Part shown: piece after piece, positions 26,332 through 34,765 of the stretch | Position numbering within the stretch: position 1 is the stretch's first letter | Layout of the letters: the number at the start of each line of letters is the position of its first letter | DNA from: JTS-RE9 sp964649195 | Lineage (GTDB): Bacteria > Planctomycetota > Phycisphaerae > Phycisphaerales > Phycisphaeraceae | Length of the DNA: 64,000 nucleotides | Assembly: GCA_964649195.1 (NCBI GenBank) | Contig: CAZYPK010000006.1 | Coordinates: 1 to 64,000 of the forward strand | Direction: 5' to 3' | Translations under genes and position numbers: made by a program | Notes under the pieces: generated by a model | What the model was told of the DNA's origin: nothing | The model's database searches: none | Seen by the model: only the letters and a program-made list of their open reading frames with translations

Positions 26332-26524
26332 CCCGTAGAAAATGGAAAAACCTGAAGAAAACGGAGGGGGATAGGCAGATTTGTAAAGTGAGTTCAATCA
26401 TGGAATTAGAGCAGCAATGGCCGCCGGCGTGCAAAACTTTTTTCGACCTCTTCTTAAAAAAGAGGGAGGGTTAGGCAAACAGGCCCATTATGTATATGCT
26501 GTTCCACAAGTTGCGAGGGTGGCC
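26332..26524 (+). promoter_or_regulatory. CRISPR leader
   Basis: 193 bp of A/T-richer DNA with poly-A/T tracts (GAAAATGGAAAAACC, TTAAAAAAGAGGG) between cas1 and the first perfect repeat. Position next to cas1, and the fact that repeats are most regular at this end, mark it as the leader with the array promoter. The exact promoter is not identified. Confidence 0.7.
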
Positions 26525-27725
26525 GTCGCAACGAGATGCCCCGCTTCGAGGGGATTGAGACGTCATGATAAGACCTTTCAAGCTCATGCCCGACGACGTC
26601 GCAACGAGATGCCCCGCTTCGAGGGGATTGAGACAAAAAGCCATTTTCTCATCAAACGAATCCTTTCTTTGTCGCAACGAGATGCCCCGCTTCGAGGGGA
26701 TTGAGACACAGTTGAGCGACCTCTCCCCCTATCTTGACCTCAAGTCGCAACGAGATGCCCCGCTTCGAGGGGATTGAGACGGTCAGATGCTCCTCTTTAG
26801 AGAGATTTTGAAGAAAGTCGCAACGAGATGCCCCGCTTCGAGGGGATTGAGACCCGCCCAAGAATGAAGCTTGGACATGATCCAAGAAATCGCAACGAAA
26901 TGCCCCGCTTCGAGGGGATTGAGACACGCTGGCGACAGCAGGGACGGTCTCTTCGTTCTTATCGCAACGAAATGCCCCGCTTCGAGGGGATTGAGACCGC
27001 ATGTTGAGACGGGTGCTGGGTGCATCCACTCATCGCAACGAAATGCCCCGCTTCGAGGGGATTGAGACATCTCATCAGAGTTGATGGAAACGAACACAAA
27101 TGCTCCAATCGCAACGAAATGCCCCGCTTCGAGGGGATTGAGACACGAGCTGGCCGCCCTTGCGGTGTTCTTCCACTGTCATCGCAACGAAATGCCCCGC
27201 TTCGAGGGGATTGAGACGGCTTGCCTCTCGCCACCAAGCTTGTCTTGCGAGGCGGATCATCGCAACGAAATGCCCCGCTTCGAGGGGATTGAGACTTTGA
27301 GCAAACAACGGCGAAACCTTCACTTCGGCCGGGTCGCAACGAGATGCCCCGCTTCGAGGGGATTGAGACGAAAGGAGGACTTATGCCCGAAACGCCACAA
27401 CGAGAAGTTATTTTCAAAATGGCATGCAGCAAATGCGGCTTGCCGCCTTCGGAGATCGATCGCGACCTGTTTATGAGCTTTCTTCCGAAAGGAAAAAAGC
27501 AGGAAATCGTTGAACGGGAAAAGCGGGAAGAGTCCATGACTTTTCTCATCACCTTCAAGAGCAGTTGTCCGATTTGCGCTCCCGCTCAACAACCCAGGCA
27601 CGCGGGCCTGACCATCATCAGACAATGATTCCGGTTACAACAACACCGAGAGTGTCCGGTAAGACTTCCGTCTGAAGCTCCTTTGGTCATCGCAACGAGA
27701 TGCCCCGCTTCGAGGGGATGAGACG
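26525..27725 (+). CRISPR. CRISPR array, 13 repeats of 37 bp, with a gene before the last repeat
   Basis: Repeats start at 26525, 26598, 26671, 26744, 26817, 26889, 26961, 27032, 27108, 27181, 27259, 27333 and 27690. The repeat is TCGCAACGA(G/A)ATG, then CCCCGCTTCGAGGGG (a hairpin), then ATTGAGAC, with a leading G or A. Spacers are 34-41 bp, mostly 35-36. Repeats 1-5 and 12 are the GTCG/GAG type, 6-11 the ATCG/GAA type, and 13 is mixed and has lost one T. The ATTGAGAC end gives the expected 8-nt crRNA handle and sets the transcription direction as plus. Between repeats 12 and 13 lie 320 bp containing a small gene instead of a spacer. Confidence 0.98.
27383..27628 (+). CDS. Small CxxC protein encoded inside the CRISPR array
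   Basis: 81 aa. The ATG at 27383 has a near-ideal Shine-Dalgarno AAAGGAGG 5 nt upstream and starts 14 nt after repeat 12. The protein has two cysteine pairs, MACSKCGLPPSE and SSCPICAP, 47 residues apart, with a charged helix between them (LPKGKKQEIVEREKREES). That pattern suits a zinc-ribbon or knuckle. I do not recognise the family. It sits where spacer 12 should be and is followed 61 bp later by the degenerate final repeat. It would be transcribed with the pre-crRNA. It may be a real small gene or an old piece of host sequence isolated between repeats. Confidence 0.7.
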   Translation: MPETPQREVIFKMACSKCGLPPSEIDRDLFMSFLPKGKKQEIVEREKREESMTFLITFKSSCPICAPAQQPRHAGLTIIRQ

Positions 27726-27812
27726 GTCTGTCCCCGTTCGTTGGGGCTGCGAAGCGGCCGGCGTGAGAGGGCAGGTGTGCAATGGCCGGATGAACCAAAG
27801 AAAGGCGGGACC

Positions 27813-28391
27813 ATGCTGACGGATCGATTTGACCGGGCGATGCTCTTTGCATCAGGAAAACACCGCGAACAGAAACGCAAGGGCACGACCGTGCCTTACT
27901 TCTCCCATGTGCTGGCGGTGACGGCGCTGGTGCTGGAGCACGGCGGCACGGAGGAGCAGGCGATCGCGGCGCTGCTGCACGACACGGTCGAGGACTGCGG
28001 CGGTCCGCCGGTGCTGGAGGAGATCCGTCAACAGTTCGGGGATCAAACAGCCCGCATGGTCGAGGCGCTCAGCGATGCGGCGCCCCTGCCGGGCCAGGGC
28101 AAGCCGCCGTGGAAAGAGCGCAAGCAAACCTATCTGGACCACCTGCCGATCCTGCCGCCGGACACGATGTTGGTGTGTTTGTGCGACAAGCTTCACAACG
28201 CGCGCTCGATCCTGTCGGACATGGATGCCGTAGGCCTGGCGGTGTTCGACCGCTTCAAGGGCGGGCTGGAGGGCACGGTGTGGTACTACCGATCGCTGGC
28301 GGACGTGTTCGGCAAATCGCTGCCCGGCCCGGCGGCGCGCCGGCTTGACGCGGTGGTGGCGGAAATCGAAACCGCCTGTCGCGCCGGTTGA
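27813..28391 (+). CDS. SpoT-type HD-domain hydrolase
   Basis: 192 aa from the ATG at 27813. It matches the small single-domain (p)ppGpp-hydrolase-like HD family (Mesh1/SpoT N-terminus). The metal ligands are His in YFSHVLAV, the HD pair in AALLHDTVEDC, and Asp in LVCLCDKLHNARSIL. The ED of HDTVED is part of the 3'-pyrophosphohydrolase signature. No synthetase, TGS or ACT domain is present. Such enzymes remove the 3' diphosphate from (p)ppGpp; other nucleotide substrates are possible. It lies between the array and the minus-strand effectors, converging on them. A CRISPR role is only inference from position. Confidence 0.85.
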   Translation: MLTDRFDRAMLFASGKHREQKRKGTTVPYFSHVLAVTALVLEHGGTEEQAIAALLHDTVEDCGGPPVLEEIRQQFGDQTARMVEALSDAAPLPGQGKPPWKERKQTYLDHLPILPPDTMLVCLCDKLHNARSILSDMDAVGLAVFDRFKGGLEGTVWYYRSLADVFGKSLPGPAARRLDAVVAEIETACRAG

Positions 28392-28465
28392 AACGAACGA
28401 ACGGCGACCGTGGTGATGTCGCCGCATGAGGGCCGCACCTCGGTCGGAACGGATTGAACGCGAAT

Positions 28466-28999
28466 TCACTTCTGGTTCAAGTTGTCGGAAACCTTCTGAT
28501 AAAAATCCTCATCAACATCAATGTGCAACGTATCCTCGTAACCGCGCGTGACTGCTTCGAGCCGTGAAATCGGTTCGTCATCCAGCGGTTTAACGATGTT
28601 GCGGACGATCTTGGAGGAATCGTAACGATCGGGGCCGAAATACAGACCCAATATCCCCTGAATTTCGGCTCGCGAAAGCACGGTTCTGGGCGGATGATAG
28701 GGAAGCGTGAGGGGCTTTTTGTCTTTGCAACACAGGATGATGGTGATAAGCTCCGCCCTTTCAGCCCTGTCGATCAGGCCGATCACCCACACGAAGAAGA
28801 GAAAGACAAGGGTGAAAATGCCGATGGTCGGCTCAGTGGCGTCCCACCGGAGCCATCCGTCGCCGGTGATGATCAGCACACCCCAGAAAATGATGCCGGC
28901 CACGACAATCGGGAAAACCATGCGATCAATGAAGCTGTTGCCGAGGCCTCTTTTAAATGCCTGCCAATATTGCCCGGGGTGCTTTCGTTTGCGTTTCAT
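28466..28999 (-). CDS. Two-helix membrane protein next to the cmr operon
   Basis: 177 aa. A basic N-terminus (MKRKRKHPGQYWQAFKRG) is followed by two hydrophobic helices, about residues 26-46 (MVFPIVVAGIIFWGVLIITG) and 60-77 (IGIFTLVFLFFVWVIGLID). The remaining 100 residues are soluble (TIILCCKDKKPLTLPYHPPR ... SRLEAVTRGYEDTLHIDVD). No known domain is recognised. It is the last minus-strand gene of the CRISPR island, 112 nt behind the csx gene. Membrane proteins are frequent type III accessory effectors, so a defence role is possible but unproven. Confidence 0.65.
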   Translation of the reverse strand: MKRKRKHPGQYWQAFKRGLGNSFIDRMVFPIVVAGIIFWGVLIITGDGWLRWDATEPTIGIFTLVFLFFVWVIGLIDRAERAELITIILCCKDKKPLTLPYHPPRTVLSRAEIQGILGLYFGPDRYDSSKIVRNIVKPLDDEPISRLEAVTRGYEDTLHIDVDEDFYQKVSDNLNQK

Positions 29000-29111
29000 G
29001 GTTTTTCCAATACAGACGAAGGGTAAAGGACTATGCAGAGATCACGGGATTGAGTTGATTGAGCGGCCGCATGCAGTTTCAAGATTCATGTCCCGCAAAG
29101 GATGTTTCGCG

Positions 29112-30414
29112 TCATGTGTGGGACTGACCTTGGGCAAGCATGGTTTCAAGTTGCTCATAAAGCGCGATGCCTTGGCGGATCATCCCGGCGAAACCATCCG
29201 GCGAAGCCATCGCTTTCTGAACATTCGCCAGGCGGGACGGCTTGCCGTGGGCACAGGCGTTGCGCAATGACCGCAAGTGCTTCCAGAGATTCCAAAGATT
29301 CACGTCCCGCCTCTTCAGACGAGCCTTGAGCTTGATAAGAAGACGCTTCTCACGATCTTCATCCGTTTCACCGGCGCGAGGTGAGATTTTCAAGACCTGG
29401 CCCGCGCGATGGAGAATCGCTTCGTGCAGCAGGATCGCCGCGGACGCGTAGGCGTGTGTGTCCAACCAACGACGCTTTGGCCCGGCGCAATAACCGGTCA
29501 CCAAGATGCTGACCGCCCCGGCCAAGTTCTTCACGCAGCACGGCGGCAAGCGCTCTCCACAGCGGATCACGCGCAGGATCGGTCTCCAGCGTCTTGACGA
29601 ACTGCTGCATCGGCCTGCGAACATGGGTGACCTGATGCGTCGCTTCGAGGAACCAAAGCCGGCGGGCATCCTGATCGAGTTCCCCAAGCTCTCCGGCCAA
29701 CGGAACATAGTTGCCCGACGCCCGGAAGATCGCCATCGACTCGGTCGCCCGCATCAGGTCTTCGCACAAGTCCAGACGAACCACCGGCGTGACCCCGTCA
29801 GGCGTTCGGGCCTCGAACGCGCCATAGTGGAAGCTGACCGAAGGGACGGCGTGGGTCTGCCGCATCAGCATCAGCGCGTAGCCGGCGATCACCGGCAGGT
29901 GGCGGTAGCCGTGGGTGATGTCAAAAGCGACGGACTCCCCCGATTGCAGGCAGCCAAACAGCGCATCGAGCATGGTGAACTGTCCTTCCTTATTGAAGGC
30001 GTCGGGCACAATGACAAGGTGAAGCTCGACCGCCCTGTCAATCACCGTCGCCAGACAGTCGCGCCAGCGGGTCAACTCCTCGTCGGTGACGCCGCCGGCC
30101 CGCTCCTGGGCCTCGGCGATGCGCAGATAATCGTCGGCGATCTCGTCCTGCCGCTCGTCGGTCGCTGCATGAATCATCTCGGACCAGCACGAGGTGCGGG
30201 TTCCCAGCACGATCCACCGGCGGACGGACAAACCGGCGGTATGCCGCAGATAACGCAGCAGCGCCGTGCCGAACAATGAGGTTTCCAGCCGTCCGCCCGG
30301 CGGGTTGTAGCCGGCGAAGTCGTAAGTCGCGCGCAGATACTGCCCCGCACCGGGCTGATCGCCCCGAGGCCGAATGCCGCGTCCGATCATGGAGACAAGG
30401 GCGAGGTTGGTCAT
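29112..30414 (-). pseudogene. Frameshifted CRISPR DxTHG-motif protein (CARF-HEPN)
   Basis: Two overlapping frames make one protein. The first (from ATG 30414) holds the CARF part, with a start like MTNLALVSMIGRG and the family motif DITHGYRHLPV (Asp165 to Gly169) of the Csx DxTHG/TM1812 group. It runs into non-homologous residues after about LLRRAKA. The second frame, which ends at 29112, resumes with LDTHAYASAAILLHEAILHRA and carries LRNACAHG, an R-x4-H HEPN motif. The break is near 29455-29490. Such proteins bind cyclic oligoadenylate through CARF and cut RNA with HEPN. As written the gene is broken by one extra (or two missing) bases. It follows the DHH gene by 34 nt in the cmr operon. Confidence 0.8.
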
Positions 30415-30448
30415 GGGCGGATATCCTGCGAGGTTGAGGCTGGCGACA

Positions 30449-31399
30449 TCATGAAGCGGCGCTCTGCGACGCGACGGATGCGAGCAGATGATCGATTATT
30501 CGGATCACGCTTTCGGGCTCGAGGATGCTTCCATCGCGCGGCGATCCGCCGACAGTCGATCCGCCTCCCCATGTTTGTCCGGTTCGCAATGCCATGCCGC
30601 GCGTTTGGGATTCGGCCTGATTCAGGGCGTCGTACAACGGTGGAAGAGGAAATCCCGACACGAGGTCTGATCGCTTGGCCAGACCGTATCGAAAGCGGCC
30701 TGACGGCAGTCGGGACCAGAGGACGAGCCGATCATGTCCTGCTTCGTAGAGCGCCCAAGTCAACAGCCCCTGATCGGTCGGGGCGACTTGACCTGCGGCG
30801 ACCAAGGCATAAGAACCACGGATCGTGAGGGGCGGGATATCAAGGCGGCGTTTGACCGCCGGGTCTGGATGCAGTCCAGCCTGCCACCAGGCTTCGAGCA
30901 GGGCCAGGCATTGGTCGAGCGCGGCTTGAAGCTGTTGCGGGGTGGGGGATGTTCCCGCGAGAACGCGAGAGGGTTGCATGATTTGTGCCTGGAAATGCGC
31001 GCAGAGTTCGCCGGCAGGCACGGGATAGGCCGGGCCGTGGGCGTCGCGGGCGGCAACGGAAGCGACCAGAGGGCGTACCTGCTCCCGTGCCTCGGATCGT
31101 CGCCACCGGGTTCCATATTGAAGGAGCCAAACCGCGAGAACCGTGTCGGCGTCAACGTCGTTGATCAAGATGGTGTGATTTACAGGGTCTAATCCCAGCA
31201 GGATCGCATCGAAAACCTGCTGGCACGCCGCGGTCGTCGCCATGCGCACGCAGTCGCCGTGGTGGTCGAAGGAATATCTTTGCCCCAATGGATCGACGCG
31301 CGGACCCTGGCAAGCCCCGTCCAAGGCAATCGACTTAGGCGGCAGCTCGTCAAAGCGCCATTCGTGGCCTGGTTTCAATATGATTGATACTTGGGTCAC
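30449..31399 (-). CDS. DHH-motif protein, possible phosphodiesterase
   Basis: 316 aa from GTG 31399, with AGAGGAAAG upstream. The N-terminal part has the DHH signature in YSFDHHGDC (residues 42-50) and a second acidic motif NDVDADTVLAVWLL (80-93). Both fit the first domain of DHH phosphoesterases, which use Mn ions to cut phosphodiesters of nanoRNA or cyclic dinucleotides. The C-terminus has TWGGGSTVGGSPRDGS, a glycine-rich loop that may stand in for the DHHA1 GGGHxxA loop. It is embedded between cmr6 and the csx gene in one operon. A role in degrading cyclic oligoadenylate is an attractive inference; nothing in the sequence proves it. Confidence 0.6.
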   Translation of the reverse strand: MTQVSIILKPGHEWRFDELPPKSIALDGACQGPRVDPLGQRYSFDHHGDCVRMATTAACQQVFDAILLGLDPVNHTILINDVDADTVLAVWLLQYGTRWRRSEAREQVRPLVASVAARDAHGPAYPVPAGELCAHFQAQIMQPSRVLAGTSPTPQQLQAALDQCLALLEAWWQAGLHPDPAVKRRLDIPPLTIRGSYALVAAGQVAPTDQGLLTWALYEAGHDRLVLWSRLPSGRFRYGLAKRSDLVSGFPLPPLYDALNQAESQTRGMALRTGQTWGGGSTVGGSPRDGSILEPESVIRIIDHLLASVASQSAAS

Positions 31400-31450
31400 G
31401 TCTTTCCTCTTGCGCTGATACCGACGATCCGAAATCCAAGCGACGGCATC

Positions 31451-32368
<918 letters not shown>

Positions 32369-32371
32369 GAA

Positions 32372-32770
32372 TCATCCCTCCTGATCCATGGAATCGGGTC
32401 GCCGCAAATACGCCCGGGCGAACTTCTTGAGCCAGTTCAGGTACGCCAGCGCCTCGGCCTGAGCCCGGACGTATGTATCCTGATCGCCGTTGACGATGCC
32501 GCGGATCAGGTCGGTTTCATTGCCAAAAATGGACCTCTTACTGCAAAGCCAGTCCTGTACGTGGTCGTATAGCATCCTGTGTGGCGTTTGGTTGCCTTTG
32601 GCCTGCGCGAGCAGTTGCGCCATCGCCTGTCCCAGACCGCTGGTGAGAATTCTGGCCGGCAACGACGAGACATAGGAAACGTAGTGACCGTAGTGGGGCA
32701 CACCTTTGGGCTCAAGATTTTTCACTTTGCCCAGCGCATGCGCGGCGCATTGTTGTGCGAGTGTCGACAT
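32372..32770 (-). CDS. cmr5: Type III-B CRISPR small subunit Cmr5
   Basis: 132 aa, all-helical as expected. It begins STLAQQCAAHALGKV, with YGHYVSYVSSLPARILTSGLGQAMAQLLA following, which is the Cmr5 pattern (xxYxSYVxxLPxxIxxxGLGQAxAxLxxK). The C-terminus has EALAYLNWLKKFARAYL. Cmr5 binds the target RNA side of the complex together with Cmr4. It overlaps cmr4 by 1 nt. Confidence 0.9.
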   Translation of the reverse strand: MSTLAQQCAAHALGKVKNLEPKGVPHYGHYVSYVSSLPARILTSGLGQAMAQLLAQAKGNQTPHRMLYDHVQDWLCSKRSIFGNETDLIRGIVNGDQDTYVRAQAEALAYLNWLKKFARAYLRRPDSMDQEG

Positions 32771-33612
32771 CAGACAGCCTCCTTCGCATGGAGTAACGAA
32801 ACTTCATTCACTTTCAGCCAGCCCTGGCCAACGGTTTCATTGCCCCCGGCCTGGAGGTAGGGCTTGTCTTCGAAGACGCTCCAGGCGGTGGCCAGGAGGT
32901 TGCCGACGTTGCGCTCGGCGAGCATTGCATAGAGCACGGTGTCGGGTGGCAAGGTTTCCTCGTACCAGAGATTTCCGCTGGTCTTGTTTTCCTTCAACTT
33001 ATTGCGCGCGGTGACTTGCAGGCCGTAGCTGGCGAACCATTGGAAGCGGTCGTTGGAGAGGATGGTCAACTGCGTTTCGAGTCGCTTTGCCGTGTCCGCG
33101 TGACCGATGAAAGCGGACAATCCCTGAACTAACCCCTTTGGAAGCCCGCCGCCGGAGGTGAAATCTCTTTCTTCGAGATACAGCGGACCTGTGCCGGCGG
33201 CGAGGTATTGCTGATCTTGAACCGTCGGGATCGGCAGCGAGCCGGCAATGCCGCAACGAGCCAGGTCACGGTTGAGTCGCTCGATAATCAGCGGGCAGGT
33301 GAGCCAGCGGTAAGCTGACTGCAGTGACCGCACTGGAAGCAGAAGGAGACGGGCATCGGAGACGATGATGCCCCCGGCACCGTCGGGGTTGCCGAATACC
33401 CGCTCCACTTGCGGTACCTCGGCTCCGTTGGCACGCCCATCCCACTGCTTCTCGGCTTGATCGCGCAAGGAGCCCTTGAGGCTGCTGCCGACAAGCACCG
33501 GATAGCCGGTGGCCGACTCCCGCGCAACGGGCAGGTCGATATAGCCCTCATTGCGCCCGGCACCGAAGTGCAGGCTGGTTTCCGCCAGTAGTCCAATCAT
33601 CTTGCTGTTCAT
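32770..33612 (-). CDS. cmr4: Type III-B CRISPR backbone nuclease Cmr4
   Basis: 280 aa from the ATG at 33612; the frame runs upstream to 33756 but overlaps cmr3 there. The RAMP features are LLAETSLHFGAGRNEGYIDLPVARE, then GYPVLVGSSLKGSLRDQA, and VFGNPDGAGGIIVSDARLLLLPV. Cmr4 forms the repeated backbone and cuts target RNA at 6-nt steps using a conserved Asp in the first loop region (here probably in GYIDLP). The C-terminus has LQAGGNETVGQGWLKV. Spacing to cmr3 is 22 nt. Confidence 0.93.
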   Translation of the reverse strand: MNSKMIGLLAETSLHFGAGRNEGYIDLPVARESATGYPVLVGSSLKGSLRDQAEKQWDGRANGAEVPQVERVFGNPDGAGGIIVSDARLLLLPVRSLQSAYRWLTCPLIIERLNRDLARCGIAGSLPIPTVQDQQYLAAGTGPLYLEERDFTSGGGLPKGLVQGLSAFIGHADTAKRLETQLTILSNDRFQWFASYGLQVTARNKLKENKTSGNLWYEETLPPDTVLYAMLAERNVGNLLATAWSVFEDKPYLQAGGNETVGQGWLKVNEVSLLHAKEAV

Positions 33613-33634
33613 TGGGGGTACCTCGCGTTCATCA

Positions 33635-34765
33635 TCAAGTGGATTGTGAATTCTGCCCGGGCCAGACGCCGACAACAACCCGCCCCAGGCCATGCTCATT
33701 GCGACCGCCGATGTACGGATTGTGGAATAGCGCCTCGATGTCCTTGTCATCTTCAAAGGTCACAAACAGAACACTCCCTGAGGGCAGGTGTGGAACCTGG
33801 GCTTCAGGACATCGGGCGACGCTGTTCCACCCGCCCAGGCGGACGGGACGATCACAACAGGCGCTGACCAAGGTCAGCCCAGGTGCGACAGGATCGCCAG
33901 GCTTGGGCATGTGGCCGTCATTCACAACGTCACGGGCGGGCGTCAGCAGAATCATCGCCGCCTGGCGCGATTTCTTGATCTTTGACTTGATTGAATCCGT
34001 GGGCTGAATGACCGTGGCGCTCGACGGGTGGCAGCCTGCCAGGCGCGACTCGCCGCCGAGAGGGATCATGGGCGCGACTTTCCAGCCGTCGGGAACACCT
34101 TCCACACCCACCCAAAGCTCCACGTCTTTCTTCAGCCGAACGAACTGCGGGCTGTAGAGTTGCCCTTCCATGGCGGTGCCGCGGTCATCCTCGATCTCCA
34201 GCCCGATGCGCCGCTCGAAACAGAAAAGATCGTCAGCGGGAACGATCGTGGCGCTGTCGGGGCAATTTCCCTGCAAGACGCTGGACATGCCGGCCGAGGT
34301 GATGAAATATCCGTTTCCATCTTTGAATATCTTGCCCTCGGTCGGAAGCGACACCGCGGCGGGTAATCGAACCTTTTCACCAAGGTCGCATCTGATTGCG
34401 ACGCCCGGCACCACAAACGTGGCCGGTCGCCAATGCTTGTCCTCGATCAAGCCCAACAGATGGGCAGGCACAGGATAGAGCAAACCCGACTCTCTGCGAA
34501 GGAGAGCCCCCGTGAACTTCAATCGGCCCAGTTCCGGCCCGTCACCGATATGTTCATGCAACGATGCCTTCCAAGGTTCATGGCCCAGCCATCCCTGACC
34601 GCGGGCCAAAGAGGCTCGAATCGCGCCAATCACCGTGGATGATGGCGGCGGAAAGACGCAATCGAGATCCATCGAGGCGCCGCCCCACGGGCTTCCGGGC
34701 CGGCCGTCCCGGAACGCCCAGGCATCCACACATGTCAACGCATATCCCGACTGTTCAACGGTCAT
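33635..34765 (-). CDS. cmr3: Type III-B CRISPR protein Cmr3
   Basis: 376 aa. Cmr3 is the RAMP subunit that holds the crRNA 5' handle beside Cmr2. Marks are DAWAFRDGRPGSPWGGASMDLDCVFPPPSSTVIGAIRA near the N-terminus (FRDGRPF-like motif and PSTxxGAIR) and IGGRNEHGLGRVVVGVW at the C-terminus (the glycine-rich G-loop). Overlap with cmr2 is 4 nt (ATGA), which supports translational coupling. Confidence 0.92.
   Translation of the reverse strand: MTVEQSGYALTCVDAWAFRDGRPGSPWGGASMDLDCVFPPPSSTVIGAIRASLARGQGWLGHEPWKASLHEHIGDGPELGRLKFTGALLRRESGLLYPVPAHLLGLIEDKHWRPATFVVPGVAIRCDLGEKVRLPAAVSLPTEGKIFKDGNGYFITSAGMSSVLQGNCPDSATIVPADDLFCFERRIGLEIEDDRGTAMEGQLYSPQFVRLKKDVELWVGVEGVPDGWKVAPMIPLGGESRLAGCHPSSATVIQPTDSIKSKIKKSRQAAMILLTPARDVVNDGHMPKPGDPVAPGLTLVSACCDRPVRLGGWNSVARCPEAQVPHLPSGSVLFVTFEDDKDIEALFHNPYIGGRNEHGLGRVVVGVWPGQNSQST

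Noticed and set aside
26652..27029. Apparent repetitive proteins read across the CRISPR repeats (SQSPRSGAF units)
   Set aside because: The units are the CRISPR repeat itself in translation.
29455..29490. Programmed frameshift in the csx gene
   Set aside because: No slippery heptamer or downstream pseudoknot is evident; ordinary mutation or sequence error is simpler.
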